64,000 nt of DNA from Streptomyces asoensis. GTDB taxonomy: Bacteria > Actinomycetota > Actinomycetes > Streptomycetales > Streptomycetaceae. Below are positions 53,583 to 62,164 of the stretch, one piece after another. The notes below the pieces were generated by a model. That model searched no databases and was not told where the DNA came from. It worked only from the letters and a program-made list of their open reading frames with translations. The first letter of the stretch is position 1. Every line of letters starts with the position of its first letter. The stretch spans positions 1,364,001 through 1,428,000 of the forward strand of contig NZ_BNEB01000002.1 in the NCBI RefSeq assembly GCF_016860545.1. Reading direction: 5' to 3'. Made by a program: the position numbers and the translations under genes.

Positions 53583-54764
53583 GTGTCCCTCACCTTCCAC
53601 TGGTTCCTCCCCACCAACGGCGACAGCCGCGACGTCGTCGGCGGCGGCCACGGCACCCCGGCGACCTCCTCCGGCCGCGACCGGCCGCCGACGGTCGCCT
53701 ACCTGAGCCAGATCGCCCGCGCGGCGGAGGACCTCGGCTTCGTGGGCGCGCTCACCCCCACCGGCGCGTGGTGCGAGGACGCCTGGCTGACCACGGCGAT
53801 GGTCAGCCGGCACACCGAGCGGCTCAAGTTCCTGGTCGCGTTCCGGCCCGGCTTCGTCTCGCCGACGCTCGCCGCGCAGATGGCGTCCACCTTCCAGCGG
53901 CAGAGCGGGGGACGGCTCCTGCTCAACGTCGTCACGGGTGGCGAGAGCCACGAGCAGCGGGCCTACGGCGACTTCCTCGACAAGGACGACCGCTATCGCC
54001 GTACCGGTGAATTCCTGCGGATCGTGAGGGAGTTGTGGAGGGGCGGGACCGTCGATCTGAAGGGCGAGCACCTCCGGGTCGAAGACGCGCGACTGGCCCG
54101 GCTGCCCGATCCGGTGCCCGAGGTGTACTTCGGCGGGTCCTCACCGCTCGCCGGAGAGGTGGCCGCCAAGTACGTCGACGCCTATCTCACCTGGGGCGAG
54201 CCCCCGGCCCAGGTCGCGGACAAGATCGCCTGGATCAGGGGGCTCGCGGCGAAGGAGGACCGGACCCTGCGGTTCGGCATCCGCCTGCACGTCATCACCA
54301 GGGACACCTCGCAGGCGGCGTGGGCGGAGGCGGACCGGCTGCTCGCCGGGTTCGACCCGGAGACCGTGAGGTCCGTGCAGGCGGGGCTGGCGCGCAGCGA
54401 GTCCGAGGGGCAGCGGCGGATGCTCGCCCTGCACGGCGGCGGCAGCCTCTCCCGGTCCGGGCACCGCCCGGGCGAAGGCGCCTCTGGCGGGCTGGAGATC
54501 CACCCCAACCTGTGGGCCGGGATCGGGCTGGTGCGCGGGGGCGCGGGGACCGCTCTGGTGGGCAGTCACGAGGAGGTCGCCGCCCTGATCAAGGAGTACG
54601 CGGCGCTGGGGATCGAGGAGTTCGTGCTGTCCGGTTACCCGCACCTGGAGGAGGCGTACTGGTTCGGGGAGGGCGTCCTGCCCAGGCTGGCCGCCGACGG
54701 GCTCTGGAGTCATCCCTTCCGCACCGACGCGGCCCACTCGGCGCAGGTGCCCTTCGCGAGCTGA
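53583..54764 (+). CDS. ssuD: FMNH2-dependent alkanesulfonate monooxygenase (SsuD-like, LLM class)
   Basis: 393 residues from GTG 53583. The luciferase-like TIM barrel is very close to SsuD: FHWFLPTNGDSR, TGAWCEDAWLTTAM, RLKFLVAFRPGFVSPTLAA, RLLLNVVTGGESHEQRA, VYFGGSSPLAGEVAAKYVDAYLTWGEPP, FGIRLHVITRD, NLWAGIGLVRGGAGTALVGS, FVLSGYPHLEEAYWFGEGVLP. It splits alkanesulfonates to aldehyde and sulfite using O2 and FMNH2. The SsuABC transporter is not in the window. Third gene of the operon; convergent with the acyl-CoA dehydrogenase gene. Confidence 0.93.
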   Translation: MSLTFHWFLPTNGDSRDVVGGGHGTPATSSGRDRPPTVAYLSQIARAAEDLGFVGALTPTGAWCEDAWLTTAMVSRHTERLKFLVAFRPGFVSPTLAAQMASTFQRQSGGRLLLNVVTGGESHEQRAYGDFLDKDDRYRRTGEFLRIVRELWRGGTVDLKGEHLRVEDARLARLPDPVPEVYFGGSSPLAGEVAAKYVDAYLTWGEPPAQVADKIAWIRGLAAKEDRTLRFGIRLHVITRDTSQAAWAEADRLLAGFDPETVRSVQAGLARSESEGQRRMLALHGGGSLSRSGHRPGEGASGGLEIHPNLWAGIGLVRGGAGTALVGSHEEVAALIKEYAALGIEEFVLSGYPHLEEAYWFGEGVLPRLAADGLWSHPFRTDAAHSAQVPFAS

Positions 54765-54860
54765 CCGATATCCCGCCCTGGTGCCGCCGTGCGGAATTCC
54801 GTGAGCCGTTCAGTCGAACCTTCAAATGGCACACATTCGAACGGCGGCCCATCACAGGAG

Positions 54861-54894
54861 GCGGCTGAGGCGCCCCGGGCGGCACCTCAGCCGC
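54861..54894. terminator. Hairpin at convergent ends of ssuD and acyl-CoA dehydrogenase genes
   Basis: GCGGCTGAGG (54861-54870) pairs with CCTCAGCCGC (54885-54894), stem 10 bp, loop 14 nt that can partly pair itself. The right arm includes the stop codon of the minus-strand gene. Confidence 0.6.
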
Positions 54895-55942
54895 GCAGCG
54901 CGTCGAGGTGCGCCGCCCGTGACTGCCGGGTCTGCGCCTGGACCATCAGGAACAGGGCCTCCCTCGCCAGACGCTGGGCCCGGTTCGTCAGCAGCATCGA
55001 TCGGCCGCCGCCGTTCACCACCGCCGCCGTGGTCGCAGCCTGGAGCACCTGGTAGGCCCGGGTCCTCAGGGCCAGGCGTTCCGCCGCCCGCTCCCGGGGC
55101 GCGGCGTCGTCGGCCAGCGCGTAGGCCCGGGCGCGGGTCTCGGCGAGACGGGCGCGCAACGGGGCCGCCGTGTCCTCGTCCAGCAGGGCGAGGGCCGCCT
55201 CCGTCACGCCGAAGACCGCCGGATTGGCGTTCGCCGTCCGCAGACGGTCCGCGGCCGCCCAGTGCTCGTACGGGGTGCGCAGCGCGACCGACTCCTCCGG
55301 GAGCCACAGGCCGTCCAGCTCCAGGGAGACCGTGCGGGCCGCGGTCAGCGCGGCGAGGCGCAGCGGGGCCGAGGCCCGCAGGCCGGGCTGTTCACGCGCC
55401 TCGGCGAAGGCGAACAGGGCCTCGTCCGTCTCGGTGATCCCGGCGAGGAGCAGCACGTCGTTCAGGCCCCACCCGGTGTACCAGGGGACCGTCCCGTCGA
55501 AGCGCCAGCCGGTGCCCTCGCGGGTCGCCCGCACCGGGACGCGCGGGAACGCCCGCAGGTGGGCGTAGGCCACCCCGGAGAGCAGCTCCCCGCTCGCCAG
55601 CCGGCCCAGCAGGCGTTCGCGCGCCGGGCCCTCGCAGGCGGCGAGGGTCAGGACGGGGGTGTGGTGCTGGGCCTGCACGAACCAGGTCGAGCAGCACGCC
55701 CCGGCAAGGATCTCCGCCGTCTCGCGCGCCACCGCGGCGGGCGCGGCGGCCCCGCCGTACGCGCGCGGCGCGTGCAGCCCCAGCAGGCCCGAGGACCTGA
55801 TGCGCGCGAGGTGGCCCACGGGGACCTCCGTCCGGTCCACCTCTTCGGCGTGCGGGACGAGGACCTCGTCCGCGAGACGGCGGGCTCCGGCGACGAGGGG
55901 GTGCGGTGCGTGGGGCGGGCGCGGTGGGTGCGGTGCGGTCAT
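54887..55942 (-). CDS. Acyl-CoA dehydrogenase-fold flavoprotein (C-terminal domain divergent)
   Basis: 351 residues from ATG 55942. N-terminal helical domain (LADEVLVPHAEEVDRTEVPVGHLARIRSSGLLGLHAPRAYGG) and beta domain (FDGTVPWYTGWGLNDVLLLAG) are typical of the SfnB/DszC or hydroxylase side of the acyl-CoA dehydrogenase superfamily. The catalytic base Glu of true dehydrogenases is not evident. It ends in helices LTNRAQRLAREALFLMVQAQTRQSRAAHLDAL. Given its place beside the sulfur genes it may be another FMNH2-dependent organosulfur oxygenase, but an acyl-CoA role is not excluded. Confidence 0.78.
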   Translation of the reverse strand: MTAPHPPRPPHAPHPLVAGARRLADEVLVPHAEEVDRTEVPVGHLARIRSSGLLGLHAPRAYGGAAAPAAVARETAEILAGACCSTWFVQAQHHTPVLTLAACEGPARERLLGRLASGELLSGVAYAHLRAFPRVPVRATREGTGWRFDGTVPWYTGWGLNDVLLLAGITETDEALFAFAEAREQPGLRASAPLRLAALTAARTVSLELDGLWLPEESVALRTPYEHWAAADRLRTANANPAVFGVTEAALALLDEDTAAPLRARLAETRARAYALADDAAPRERAAERLALRTRAYQVLQAATTAAVVNGGGRSMLLTNRAQRLAREALFLMVQAQTRQSRAAHLDALRG

Positions 55943-56176
55943 GAGCGGAATTCTTCCGTCACCGCGGGGCGGGTGCCGCACCACCGGCCCGGTGTGATGA
56001 CGCCCGGCGAGGACGGTTCCTGAGCCGGGAATGTATTTTGGTGCATGAAAGGTTGGCATATACATCGAGCTTCCGCTCGTGCCGGGACCGCGCCGAAAGG
56101 CCGCCCCGGGACGAGCCGGCGGCCCGCAACCGAGCACCCAGGGCCGCGAGGCCCGCGCACCCCCCAGTGAGGCACC
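55943..56176. promoter_or_regulatory. Divergent region acyl-CoA dehydrogenase / aldehyde dehydrogenase
   Basis: 234 bp. An AT-rich island 56028-56066 contains inverted hexamers ATGTAT (56031-56036) and ATACAT (56060-56065) and TATACA as a -10 candidate. No regulator is encoded next to it. A 41-codon ATG frame at 56045 was not accepted as a gene. Confidence 0.4.
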
Positions 56177-57499
56177 GTGACCACCGCCGCTCCCGAGCAG
56201 CCCGCCGACGTCGTGAACCGACTGCGCGCCACGTTCCGCACCGGCCGCACCAAGCCCATGGCCTGGCGCACCGGACAGCTGCACCGCCTGCGTGAGCTGC
56301 TCACCGAACGGGGCGCCGACGTGGCCGCCGCCCTCCACACCGACCTGGGCAAGAGCTCCACCGAGGCGTACCGCACCGAGATCGACTTCACCGTCCGGGA
56401 GATCGACCACACCCTCGAGCACCTGGACGCCTGGCTGCGTCCCGAGTCCGAGCCGGTCCCCGTCCACCTGGGCGCCGACGCGCGCGCCTGGACGCAGATC
56501 GACCCGCTCGGCGTCGTCCTCGTCATCGCGCCCTGGAACTACCCCGCCCAGCTCCTGCTCGCCCCGCTGGTCGGCGCCCTCGCCGCGGGCAACGCGGTCG
56601 TCGTCAAGCCCAGCGAACTGGCTCCGGCCACCTCCGCGGCGCTGGCCCGTCTGCTGCCGGAGTACCTCGACACCGACGCGGTCGCCGTCGTCGAGGGCGG
56701 GATCCCGGAGACCACGGCCCTGCTGGCCGAGCGCTTCGACCACATCTTCTACACCGGCAACGGCACCGTCGGCCGGGTCGTGATGCGTGCCGCGGCCGAG
56801 CACCTGACCCCGGTCACCCTCGAACTGGGCGGAAAGTCACCGGCGTTCGTCGACCGCGACGCCGATCTCGCCGTCGTCGCGGACCGGTTGGCGCGCGGCA
56901 AGTTCCTCAACGCCGGCCAGACCTGTGTCGCCCCCGACTACGTCCTCACCGACCCCGGGACGGCCGCGGCCCTCGAACCCCTGCTGGCCCGCGCGGTCGA
57001 GACGCTCTACGGCACCGACCCGCAGACCTCCGCCGAGTACGGCCGCATCGTCAACGAGCGTCACTACGACCGGCTGAGCGGCCTGCTGGACTCAGGCCGG
57101 GTCGTGGTCGGCGGCGAGGGCGACCGCGCGGACAAGTACCTCGCGCCGACCGTGCTCGCCGACGTCGACCCCGGGTCGCCCGTCATGCAGGAGGAGATCT
57201 TCGGGCCGATCCTGCCGATCGTCACCGTGGACGGCCTGGACGAGGCGATCGGCTTCGTCAACGACCGTGACAAGCCCCTCGCCCTGTACGTCTTCACCGA
57301 GTCCGAGGAGACCCGCGCCCGCATCGCCGCCGAGACCTCCTCCGGCGGGCTCGGCTACGGACTGCCGCTGGCCCATCTCACCGTTTCCGACCTGCCGTTC
57401 GGCGGGGTGGGCGAGAGCGGTATGGGCAGCTACCACGGCCGCTGGTCCATCGAGACGTTCGGTCACCGCAAGGCGGTGCTGGAGAAGCCGCTGCACTGA
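56177..57499 (+). CDS. Aldehyde dehydrogenase family protein (ALDH3-like)
   Basis: 440 residues from GTG 56177 (GTGAGG upstream). Class 3-like short ALDH: VLVIAPWNYPAQLLLAPLVGALAAGNAVVVKPSE, FYTGNGTVGRVVM, catalytic-base region VTLELGGKSPAFVD (Glu), nucleophile in LNAGQTCVAPDYVL (Cys), EEIFGPILPIV and LPFGGVGESGMG. It oxidises aldehydes with NAD(P). Beside SsuD, which releases aldehydes from sulfonates, and the divergent oxygenase-like gene, a role in clearing such aldehydes is likely (inferred). Confidence 0.92.
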   Translation: MTTAAPEQPADVVNRLRATFRTGRTKPMAWRTGQLHRLRELLTERGADVAAALHTDLGKSSTEAYRTEIDFTVREIDHTLEHLDAWLRPESEPVPVHLGADARAWTQIDPLGVVLVIAPWNYPAQLLLAPLVGALAAGNAVVVKPSELAPATSAALARLLPEYLDTDAVAVVEGGIPETTALLAERFDHIFYTGNGTVGRVVMRAAAEHLTPVTLELGGKSPAFVDRDADLAVVADRLARGKFLNAGQTCVAPDYVLTDPGTAAALEPLLARAVETLYGTDPQTSAEYGRIVNERHYDRLSGLLDSGRVVVGGEGDRADKYLAPTVLADVDPGSPVMQEEIFGPILPIVTVDGLDEAIGFVNDRDKPLALYVFTESEETRARIAAETSSGGLGYGLPLAHLTVSDLPFGGVGESGMGSYHGRWSIETFGHRKAVLEKPLH

Positions 57500-57507
57500 G
57501 CGACACG

Positions 57508-57545
57508 GGGCGCGTACGGCCGGCCGGCGCCGGCGTACGCGCCTT
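57508..57545. terminator. Hairpin terminator after aldehyde dehydrogenase
   Basis: GGCGCGTACG... and ...CGTACGCGCC arms around a GGCCGGC/GCCGGC core give a stem of about 15 bp with one bulged G, directly after the stop at 57499. Confidence 0.6.
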
Positions 57546-57567
57546 CGCGCGGGTGGAAGCGGGCGGG

Positions 57568-57600
57568 AGTGGGCGTGAGTGGGCGTGAGTGGGCGGAAGT
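57568..57600. repeat. 10-bp tandem repeats (AGTGGGCGTG)
   Basis: AGTGGGCGTG at 57568, 57578 and, with one change, 57588, followed by AGTAG. Lies in the 298-bp spacer ahead of the ECF sigma operon and may vary in copy number. The rest of the spacer (57601-57797) has an AT-richer patch TTGTTAGTCCGGAACGG, a possible promoter of the operon. Confidence 0.65.
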
Positions 57601-57797
57601 AGCCCATCAAGCGTCACCCGCGGGGCGGTTGTTAGTCCGGAACGGCACGGTCCGTAGTCCGAAGCGGCCAATTCCATCGGGCTTTCGAATCCGGCTGCAC
57701 GAAACGGCGCCGCCGGACGCCGTGGAGGCAGAAGGTGTGACCGATGCCTTCCGGGGTCCCTGCGCCCCGCACAGCCAGCGGAAGGACCGAAGGGTCC

Positions 57798-57962
57798 GTG
57801 AACGACCAGTTCGAACAGCTCGCCCGCGACATGGCGTTGTCCGTGCTCGCCCTCCGGGTCTTCGGGCCCGGCGTCCTCAACCTCGCCCGCCGGTTCGTCG
57901 CCGCGCTCGTGCGGGTCGGCGTCCGCGAGATGGACCACCGGCTCCCGGGGGGCGATCGGTGA
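57798..57962 (+). CDS. Small hydrophobic protein (54 aa), first gene of ECF operon
   Basis: GTG 57798 with AAGGG 3 nt upstream; an ATG at 57744 is an alternative without a good site. The middle DMALSVLALRVFGPGVLNLARRFVAALVRVG is an amphipathic or membrane-facing helix pair, with a charged tail REMDHRLPGGDR. Its TGA overlaps the GTG of the sigma factor gene (GTGA). Not a recognised family; by position it could modulate the sigma factor at the membrane. Confidence 0.6.
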   Translation: MNDQFEQLARDMALSVLALRVFGPGVLNLARRFVAALVRVGVREMDHRLPGGDR

Positions 57963-58525
57963 CCCAGGAGGAGCTGCGCCCCTCGGGAAACCCGCGGGCA
58001 CCGGAGAAGCTGCCGTTGGACTTCAGCGCGTTCCACCAGATGTACCGCCCCCTCTACGTCCGTGAGGCGGAGCGCTGTCTGCGCTGCCGGGCGGACGCCG
58101 AGGAGGCCGTGGACGAGGCGTTCGTCCAGCTCGCCCGGCAGTGGCCGCGGATACTGCGGGCCGAGAACCCGGCGGCGTACGCCTGGCGGGTCATGAAGAA
58201 CCGGGTCATCGACCACGCCCGGGCCCGCGGGCGGCGCGCCACGCTGATGGACACGGCCGTCTTCGAGACGGTCACCCTCCAGGGCGCGGAGGACGCCTTC
58301 GAGGTGATCGAGCAGAACCTCCGGCTGTTCCGGGCGATCTCGGCGCTCCCCGAGCGCCAGCGGGACGTCATCCGGCTGCGGTACTGCGAAGGGTGCAGTA
58401 CCGCCGACGTGGCGTTCCAGCTGGGGATCACCGAAGCCGGGGTGCGGTCCACCGAACGCCACGCCAAACGCCGTCTGCGGGAGATCTACGCCTCGTGCGC
58501 CGAGGAGGAGGGGGAGCGGTCATGA
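57959..58525 (+). CDS. ECF-type RNA polymerase sigma factor
   Basis: 188 residues from GTG 57959, overlapping the preceding stop. Sigma region 2 (FSAFHQMYRPLYVREAERCLRCRADAEEAVDEAFVQLARQWPRI, AYAWRVMKNRVIDHARARGRR) and region 4 (ALPERQRDVIRLRYCEGCSTADVAFQLGITEAGVRSTERHAKRRLREI) are complete. Region 2 has two extra Cys (CLRC). There is no classical anti-sigma factor gene with a zinc HxxxCxxC motif next to it. Both overlapping neighbours are therefore candidates for its control. Confidence 0.9.
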   Translation: MTQEELRPSGNPRAPEKLPLDFSAFHQMYRPLYVREAERCLRCRADAEEAVDEAFVQLARQWPRILRAENPAAYAWRVMKNRVIDHARARGRRATLMDTAVFETVTLQGAEDAFEVIEQNLRLFRAISALPERQRDVIRLRYCEGCSTADVAFQLGITEAGVRSTERHAKRRLREIYASCAEEEGERS

Positions 58526-59388
58526 CCTTCGGCACCGCGAGCGACATCGAAACCCTGCTGGCGGGGGCCCGGCTGCGGCCCACGGCCCCCTACAGCCGCT
58601 CGGACATCGAGGCGGCCGAGGCCCGCGTCGCCGCCCGGGTCGCGGCGGGCGGCTCCGAGGGGCCCGCCGTCCGGGTGTGTCCGCAGCGTGCGGCTGCGGC
58701 CCGCAGATCTCCGGCCGCGCACCCCGCGGCCCGGGACCTGCGCTCGCTCTGCGAGGCGCTGCTGACCCGCACGGGAGCCCTGGAAGGGCTCGGCAACTTC
58801 CTCGGCAGCGCCCTGCCCGAGCCCTCCGGCGCGCGGATCCTCGGCGCCCTGCTCTATCTGGCGGACTGCGAGGACAGCGCCCGCTTCTGGTGGCAGTACG
58901 GCGCCGGCGCCTCCGACACCGTCTCCTCGTACTGCCTCTACCTCCACCACCGCTCGATGGGGGAGGAGACCGAGGCCGACTGGTGGCTGCGGCACACCGA
59001 GATCACCCCCGCCACGCTGAGCCGGGAGGCCACCGAACTGGAGATCGCCACGGCGCTGCACGTGCTCAGCGGGCTGCGCCGCGGCGGCAGGGGGCTGCCC
59101 GCGACGCTGCGGGCCCTGGTCGAGTACGTACCGGCCGTGGTCGGCTTCGTCGACGACGACCTCGAGCTGCCCCTGCCCGACGGTGATCTGGCCGAGATCG
59201 TGGAGGAGGTCGTCGCCCACGGAACGCCTTCCGTCCAGGAGTGCCGGCGCGGCAGGTCCGACGCGCTGCCCGAACGCCGGGAGCCGGCCGTGCACACCGT
59301 GTCCTCGGCCACCCCGCGCACGGCCCGGCGCTGGAGCCGCGACGTCCAGGAGGCGCTGCGCAGGTGCGAGGAGACGGTAGCGAGCTAG
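58522..59388 (+). CDS. Unknown protein coupled to the ECF sigma factor, 288 aa
   Basis: ATG 58522 overlaps the sigma stop (ATGA). The N-terminus (ASDIETLLAGARLRPTAPYSRSDIEAAEARVAARV) resembles the short RNAP or sigma-interacting N-terminal regions seen in ECF partner proteins. The middle (LGALLYLADCEDSARFWWQYGAGASDTVSSYCLYLHHRSMGEETEADWWLRH) is helical and repeats a TPR-like unit. No membrane segment and no zinc anti-sigma motif are seen. Probably a cytoplasmic regulator or output of the sigma factor; function not known. Confidence 0.72.
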   Translation: MTFGTASDIETLLAGARLRPTAPYSRSDIEAAEARVAARVAAGGSEGPAVRVCPQRAAAARRSPAAHPAARDLRSLCEALLTRTGALEGLGNFLGSALPEPSGARILGALLYLADCEDSARFWWQYGAGASDTVSSYCLYLHHRSMGEETEADWWLRHTEITPATLSREATELEIATALHVLSGLRRGGRGLPATLRALVEYVPAVVGFVDDDLELPLPDGDLAEIVEEVVAHGTPSVQECRRGRSDALPERREPAVHTVSSATPRTARRWSRDVQEALRRCEETVAS

Positions 59389-60148
59389 GCCCCCGCCGCC
59401 CGTGGCGCCGCCCACGAGTACCCGGAGGCCGGCCGGCGTGCCGGCGGTACCGCCTGCGACACGGTCCGCCGCAGACGTGCGCCCGCGACCCGCGCCCGGA
59501 CGTCACCAGGCAGACCCGCTCGGCCCCGCCCGCCGGCCCGGCCGCGGGTCGCCGGGCGCGCGACCGCGACCCGCGCCCGGCGACGCCGCCTCCGGCACGG
59601 ACCCGCCGCCGACGCCGGCCGTCCCCGGCGCACGGCCGATCGCACCGCACACGAGCGGCCGCCTGCGCGGTGTGCCGGGTGGCGGCGGCGCTTGCGCGCG
59701 CGGCCCCGTGTCCGACGCGGGCTGGTGCCCGGCTCTACGCAACCCGCGGGGCCCGGGGCGGCCTGCGCCCCGCGGCGGTGCCTCACGGGCATGGCCCGCC
59801 TCCGGCGCGGGCCGTCCCGGCGCACGGCCGCTCGCGCGCACGCGAGCGGCCGCCTGCGCGGTACCGGACGGCGGCCCTTGAGGGGGCGCGGCCCGGAGTC
59901 CGGCGCGGCCCGGAGTCCGGCGCGGGCCGGTGTCCGGCTCTCCGCAAGCCGCAGGGTGTAGGTGCGGGCTGCGCCCCGCGGCGGTGCCTCACGGGCATGG
60001 GCCGCCCGCCTCCGGCGCCGGCCGTGGTCGGGCAGGCCGGGCGTGGGGGCGGTGGGGCGGGGTGACTGGCGTGTGGGGGGTTTTACGTATAACCTCACCC
60101 GTCAATCGCTTCTCCCGACAGCCTCCGCGCGCTCCCCGAAAGGCCACG
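59389..60148. other. 760-bp noncoding region with long direct repeats
   Basis: No supported gene; all frames read as Arg/Pro/Ala low complexity. Repeats: a 32-bp identical element starting CTGCGCCCCGCGGCGGTGCC at 59763-59794 and 59969-60000, embedded in longer similar flanks, and GAGCGGCCGCCTGCGCGGT at about 59653 and 59843. An AT-richer stretch TTTTACGTATAACC at 60081-60094 is a probable promoter of the VOC gene. Confidence 0.6.
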
Positions 60149-60544
60149 ATGAGTCGTATCGCCCTGGTCACGCTTGTCGTCGACGACTACGACGAGGCGA
60201 TCCGCTTCTACACCGAGGCGCTCGGCTTCCGGCTCGTCGAGGACGAGCCCCGGCCCGACGGCGCCCGCTGGGTCGTCGTGGGGCCCGCGGGCCACCAGGA
60301 CGGCACCGGGCTGCTGCTCGCCCGGGCCAAGGGGGACGCCCAGCGCGCCCGGGTCGGCGACCAGACCGGCGGCCGTGTCGGGTTCTTCCTGCACACCGAG
60401 GACTTCGCCGGCGACCACGCCCGCATGCTCGCGGCCGGCGTGACCTTCCTGGAGGAGCCCCGCCACGAGGCCTACGGCTCCGTCGCGGTCTTCCAGGACC
60501 TGTACGGAAACCGCTGGGACCTGCTCCAGCCCGCCACCATCTGA
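60149..60544 (+). CDS. VOC-family (glyoxalase/extradiol dioxygenase-fold) protein
   Basis: 131 residues from ATG 60149 with GAAAGG 5 nt upstream. Two beta-alpha-beta-beta-beta units: IALVTLVVDDYDEAIRFYTEALGFRLVED and FFLHTEDFAGDHARMLAAGVTFLEEPRHEAYGSVAVFQDLYGNRWDLLQP. The typical first metal His of glyoxalases is replaced (VTLVVDD), and the late Glu is Asp in WDLLQP, so it may be a binding protein or a different VOC enzyme. It precedes the adenosine deaminase gene by 28 bp and is probably co-transcribed. Confidence 0.85.
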   Translation: MSRIALVTLVVDDYDEAIRFYTEALGFRLVEDEPRPDGARWVVVGPAGHQDGTGLLLARAKGDAQRARVGDQTGGRVGFFLHTEDFAGDHARMLAAGVTFLEEPRHEAYGSVAVFQDLYGNRWDLLQPATI

Positions 60545-60571
60545 GAACCACCTGCCGAGGAACACAGACTC

Positions 60572-61642
60572 ATGACCGCGCCCCGCATCGACACCGACAC
60601 GCTCCGCCGACTCCCCAAGGCCGTCCTGCACGACCACCTCGACGGCGGCCTGCGCCCCGCCACCGTCGTGGAACTCGCGGACGCGGTCGGCCACAAGCTC
60701 CCCACCACCGACCCCGGGGAACTGGCCGCCTGGTACTTCGAGGCCGCCAACTCGGGCGACCTGGTGCGATACATAGCCACCTTCGAGCACACCCTCGCCG
60801 TGATGCAGACCCGCGAGGGCCTGCTGCGCACGGCGGAGGAGTACGTCCTCGACCTGGCGGCCGACGGCGTCGTGTACGGCGAGGTCCGCTACGCCCCCGA
60901 GCTGAACGTCAACGGCGGGCTGAGCCTCGCCGAGGTCGTGGAGACCGTCCAGGAGGGTCTCGCCGCCGGCATGGCGAAGGCGGCGGCGGCCGGGACGCCG
61001 GTCCGGGTCGGCACGCTGCTGTGCGGCATGCGGATGTTCGACCGCGTGCGCGAGGCGGCGGACCTCGCGGTCGCCTTCCGGGACGCGGGCGTCGTCGGCT
61101 TCGACATCGCCGGCGCCGAGGACGGCTTCCCGCCCGCCGACCACCTCGCCGCCTTCGAGCACCTGCGCCGCGAGAACGTCCCGTTCACCATCCACGCGGG
61201 CGAGGCGCACGGCCTGCCCAGCATCCACCAGGCCCTCCAGGTCTGCGGCGCGCAGCGCATCGGCCACGGCGTGCGCATCACCGACGACATCGTGGACGGC
61301 AAGCTCGGCAGGCTCGCGGGCTGGGTCCGCGACCGCCGCGTCGCCCTGGAGATGTGCCCGACCTCCAACCTCCAGACCGGCGCCGCCACGTCGATCGCCG
61401 AGCACCCGATCACCGCGCTGAAGGACCTCGGCTTCCGCGTCACCCTCAACACCGACAACCGCCTGGTCTCCGGCACCACGATGACCCGCGAGATGTCGCT
61501 GCTGGTCGAGGAGGCGGGCTGGACCGTCGAGGACCTGCGCACCGTCACGGTGAACGCCCTCAAGAGCGCGTTCGTGCCGTTCGACGAGCGCAACGCCCTC
61601 ATCGAGGACGTCGTCCTGCCCGGTTACGCCGCCGCGCTCTGA
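60572..61642 (+). CDS. add: Adenosine deaminase
   Basis: 356 residues from ATG 60572. All zinc and catalytic motifs are there: [15 protein letters not shown] (two His), [13 protein letters not shown] (His and catalytic Glu region), [20 protein letters not shown] and [12 protein letters not shown] (Asp). It deaminates adenosine to inosine in purine salvage, in the cytoplasm as a zinc TIM barrel. Its last 19 bases overlap the end of the convergent DinB gene. Confidence 0.95.
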   Translation: MTAPRIDTDTLRRLPKAVLHDHLDGGLRPATVVELADAVGHKLPTTDPGELAAWYFEAANSGDLVRYIATFEHTLAVMQTREGLLRTAEEYVLDLAADGVVYGEVRYAPELNVNGGLSLAEVVETVQEGLAAGMAKAAAAGTPVRVGTLLCGMRMFDRVREAADLAVAFRDAGVVGFDIAGAEDGFPPADHLAAFEHLRRENVPFTIHAGEAHGLPSIHQALQVCGAQRIGHGVRITDDIVDGKLGRLAGWVRDRRVALEMCPTSNLQTGAATSIAEHPITALKDLGFRVTLNTDNRLVSGTTMTREMSLLVEEAGWTVEDLRTVTVNALKSAFVPFDERNALIEDVVLPGYAAAL

Positions 61643-62139
61643 AGCAGCCCGCGGACATAGGCGGCCTGTCCGACGTGCTGGAGGTCGTCGGACAGGACGC
61701 TGACCAGCCGTACGCCAAGGGTCACCGGCGGATCCCAGCGCTCGTCGACGACGCGTTCGAGATCCGCCGCCGTCAGCGCGCGCAGCGCCGTGAGGCTCTG
61801 CGCGTGCACGGCGTCGTGGTACCCGGTCAGCAGGCCGCCGTCGTCGACGCGGACCTCGGCGACCTGCCCGGCGTCGTGTCCGTACCCGGTGTCACGGCGC
61901 GGCAGATCGAGGCCGAACCGCTTCTCCCAGTCCTGGGCGGTCCACACCTGGTCCAGCCCGAAGGCGTCGGCGAGGTGGTCGTCCTGGACGCGGGTGAGAT
62001 GCCAGACGAGCCAGGCGATCGAGTTGGCCCCGGCGGCGGGCCGGGCGGCGAGCTCGTCGGGGCCGAGGCCCTCGACGGCCGCGTGGACCTCTTCCCGGAT
62101 GCGGTCGTACCCGTCGATGAGGATGTCCTTGGCATGCAT
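61624..62139 (-). CDS. DinB/mycothiol-transferase-like four-helix protein
   Basis: 171 residues from ATG 62139. DinB-like bundle with [24 protein letters not shown] (His metal ligand), [14 protein letters not shown] and [26 protein letters not shown] (second His region), the pattern of actinobacterial thiol-S-transferases of the DinB superfamily. These often use mycothiol or bacillithiol. The 3' end overlaps the adenosine deaminase gene on the other strand. Substrate not known. Confidence 0.85.
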   Translation of the reverse strand: MHAKDILIDGYDRIREEVHAAVEGLGPDELAARPAAGANSIAWLVWHLTRVQDDHLADAFGLDQVWTAQDWEKRFGLDLPRRDTGYGHDAGQVAEVRVDDGGLLTGYHDAVHAQSLTALRALTAADLERVVDERWDPPVTLGVRLVSVLSDDLQHVGQAAYVRGLLQSAAA

Positions 62140-62164
62140 ACGTCCACCATGGCGCACCCCGCGC

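Noticed and set aside
56045..56170. 41-codon ATG frame in the divergent promoter region
   Set aside because: No ribosome-binding site, low-complexity ending, and no Cys-rich leader motif.
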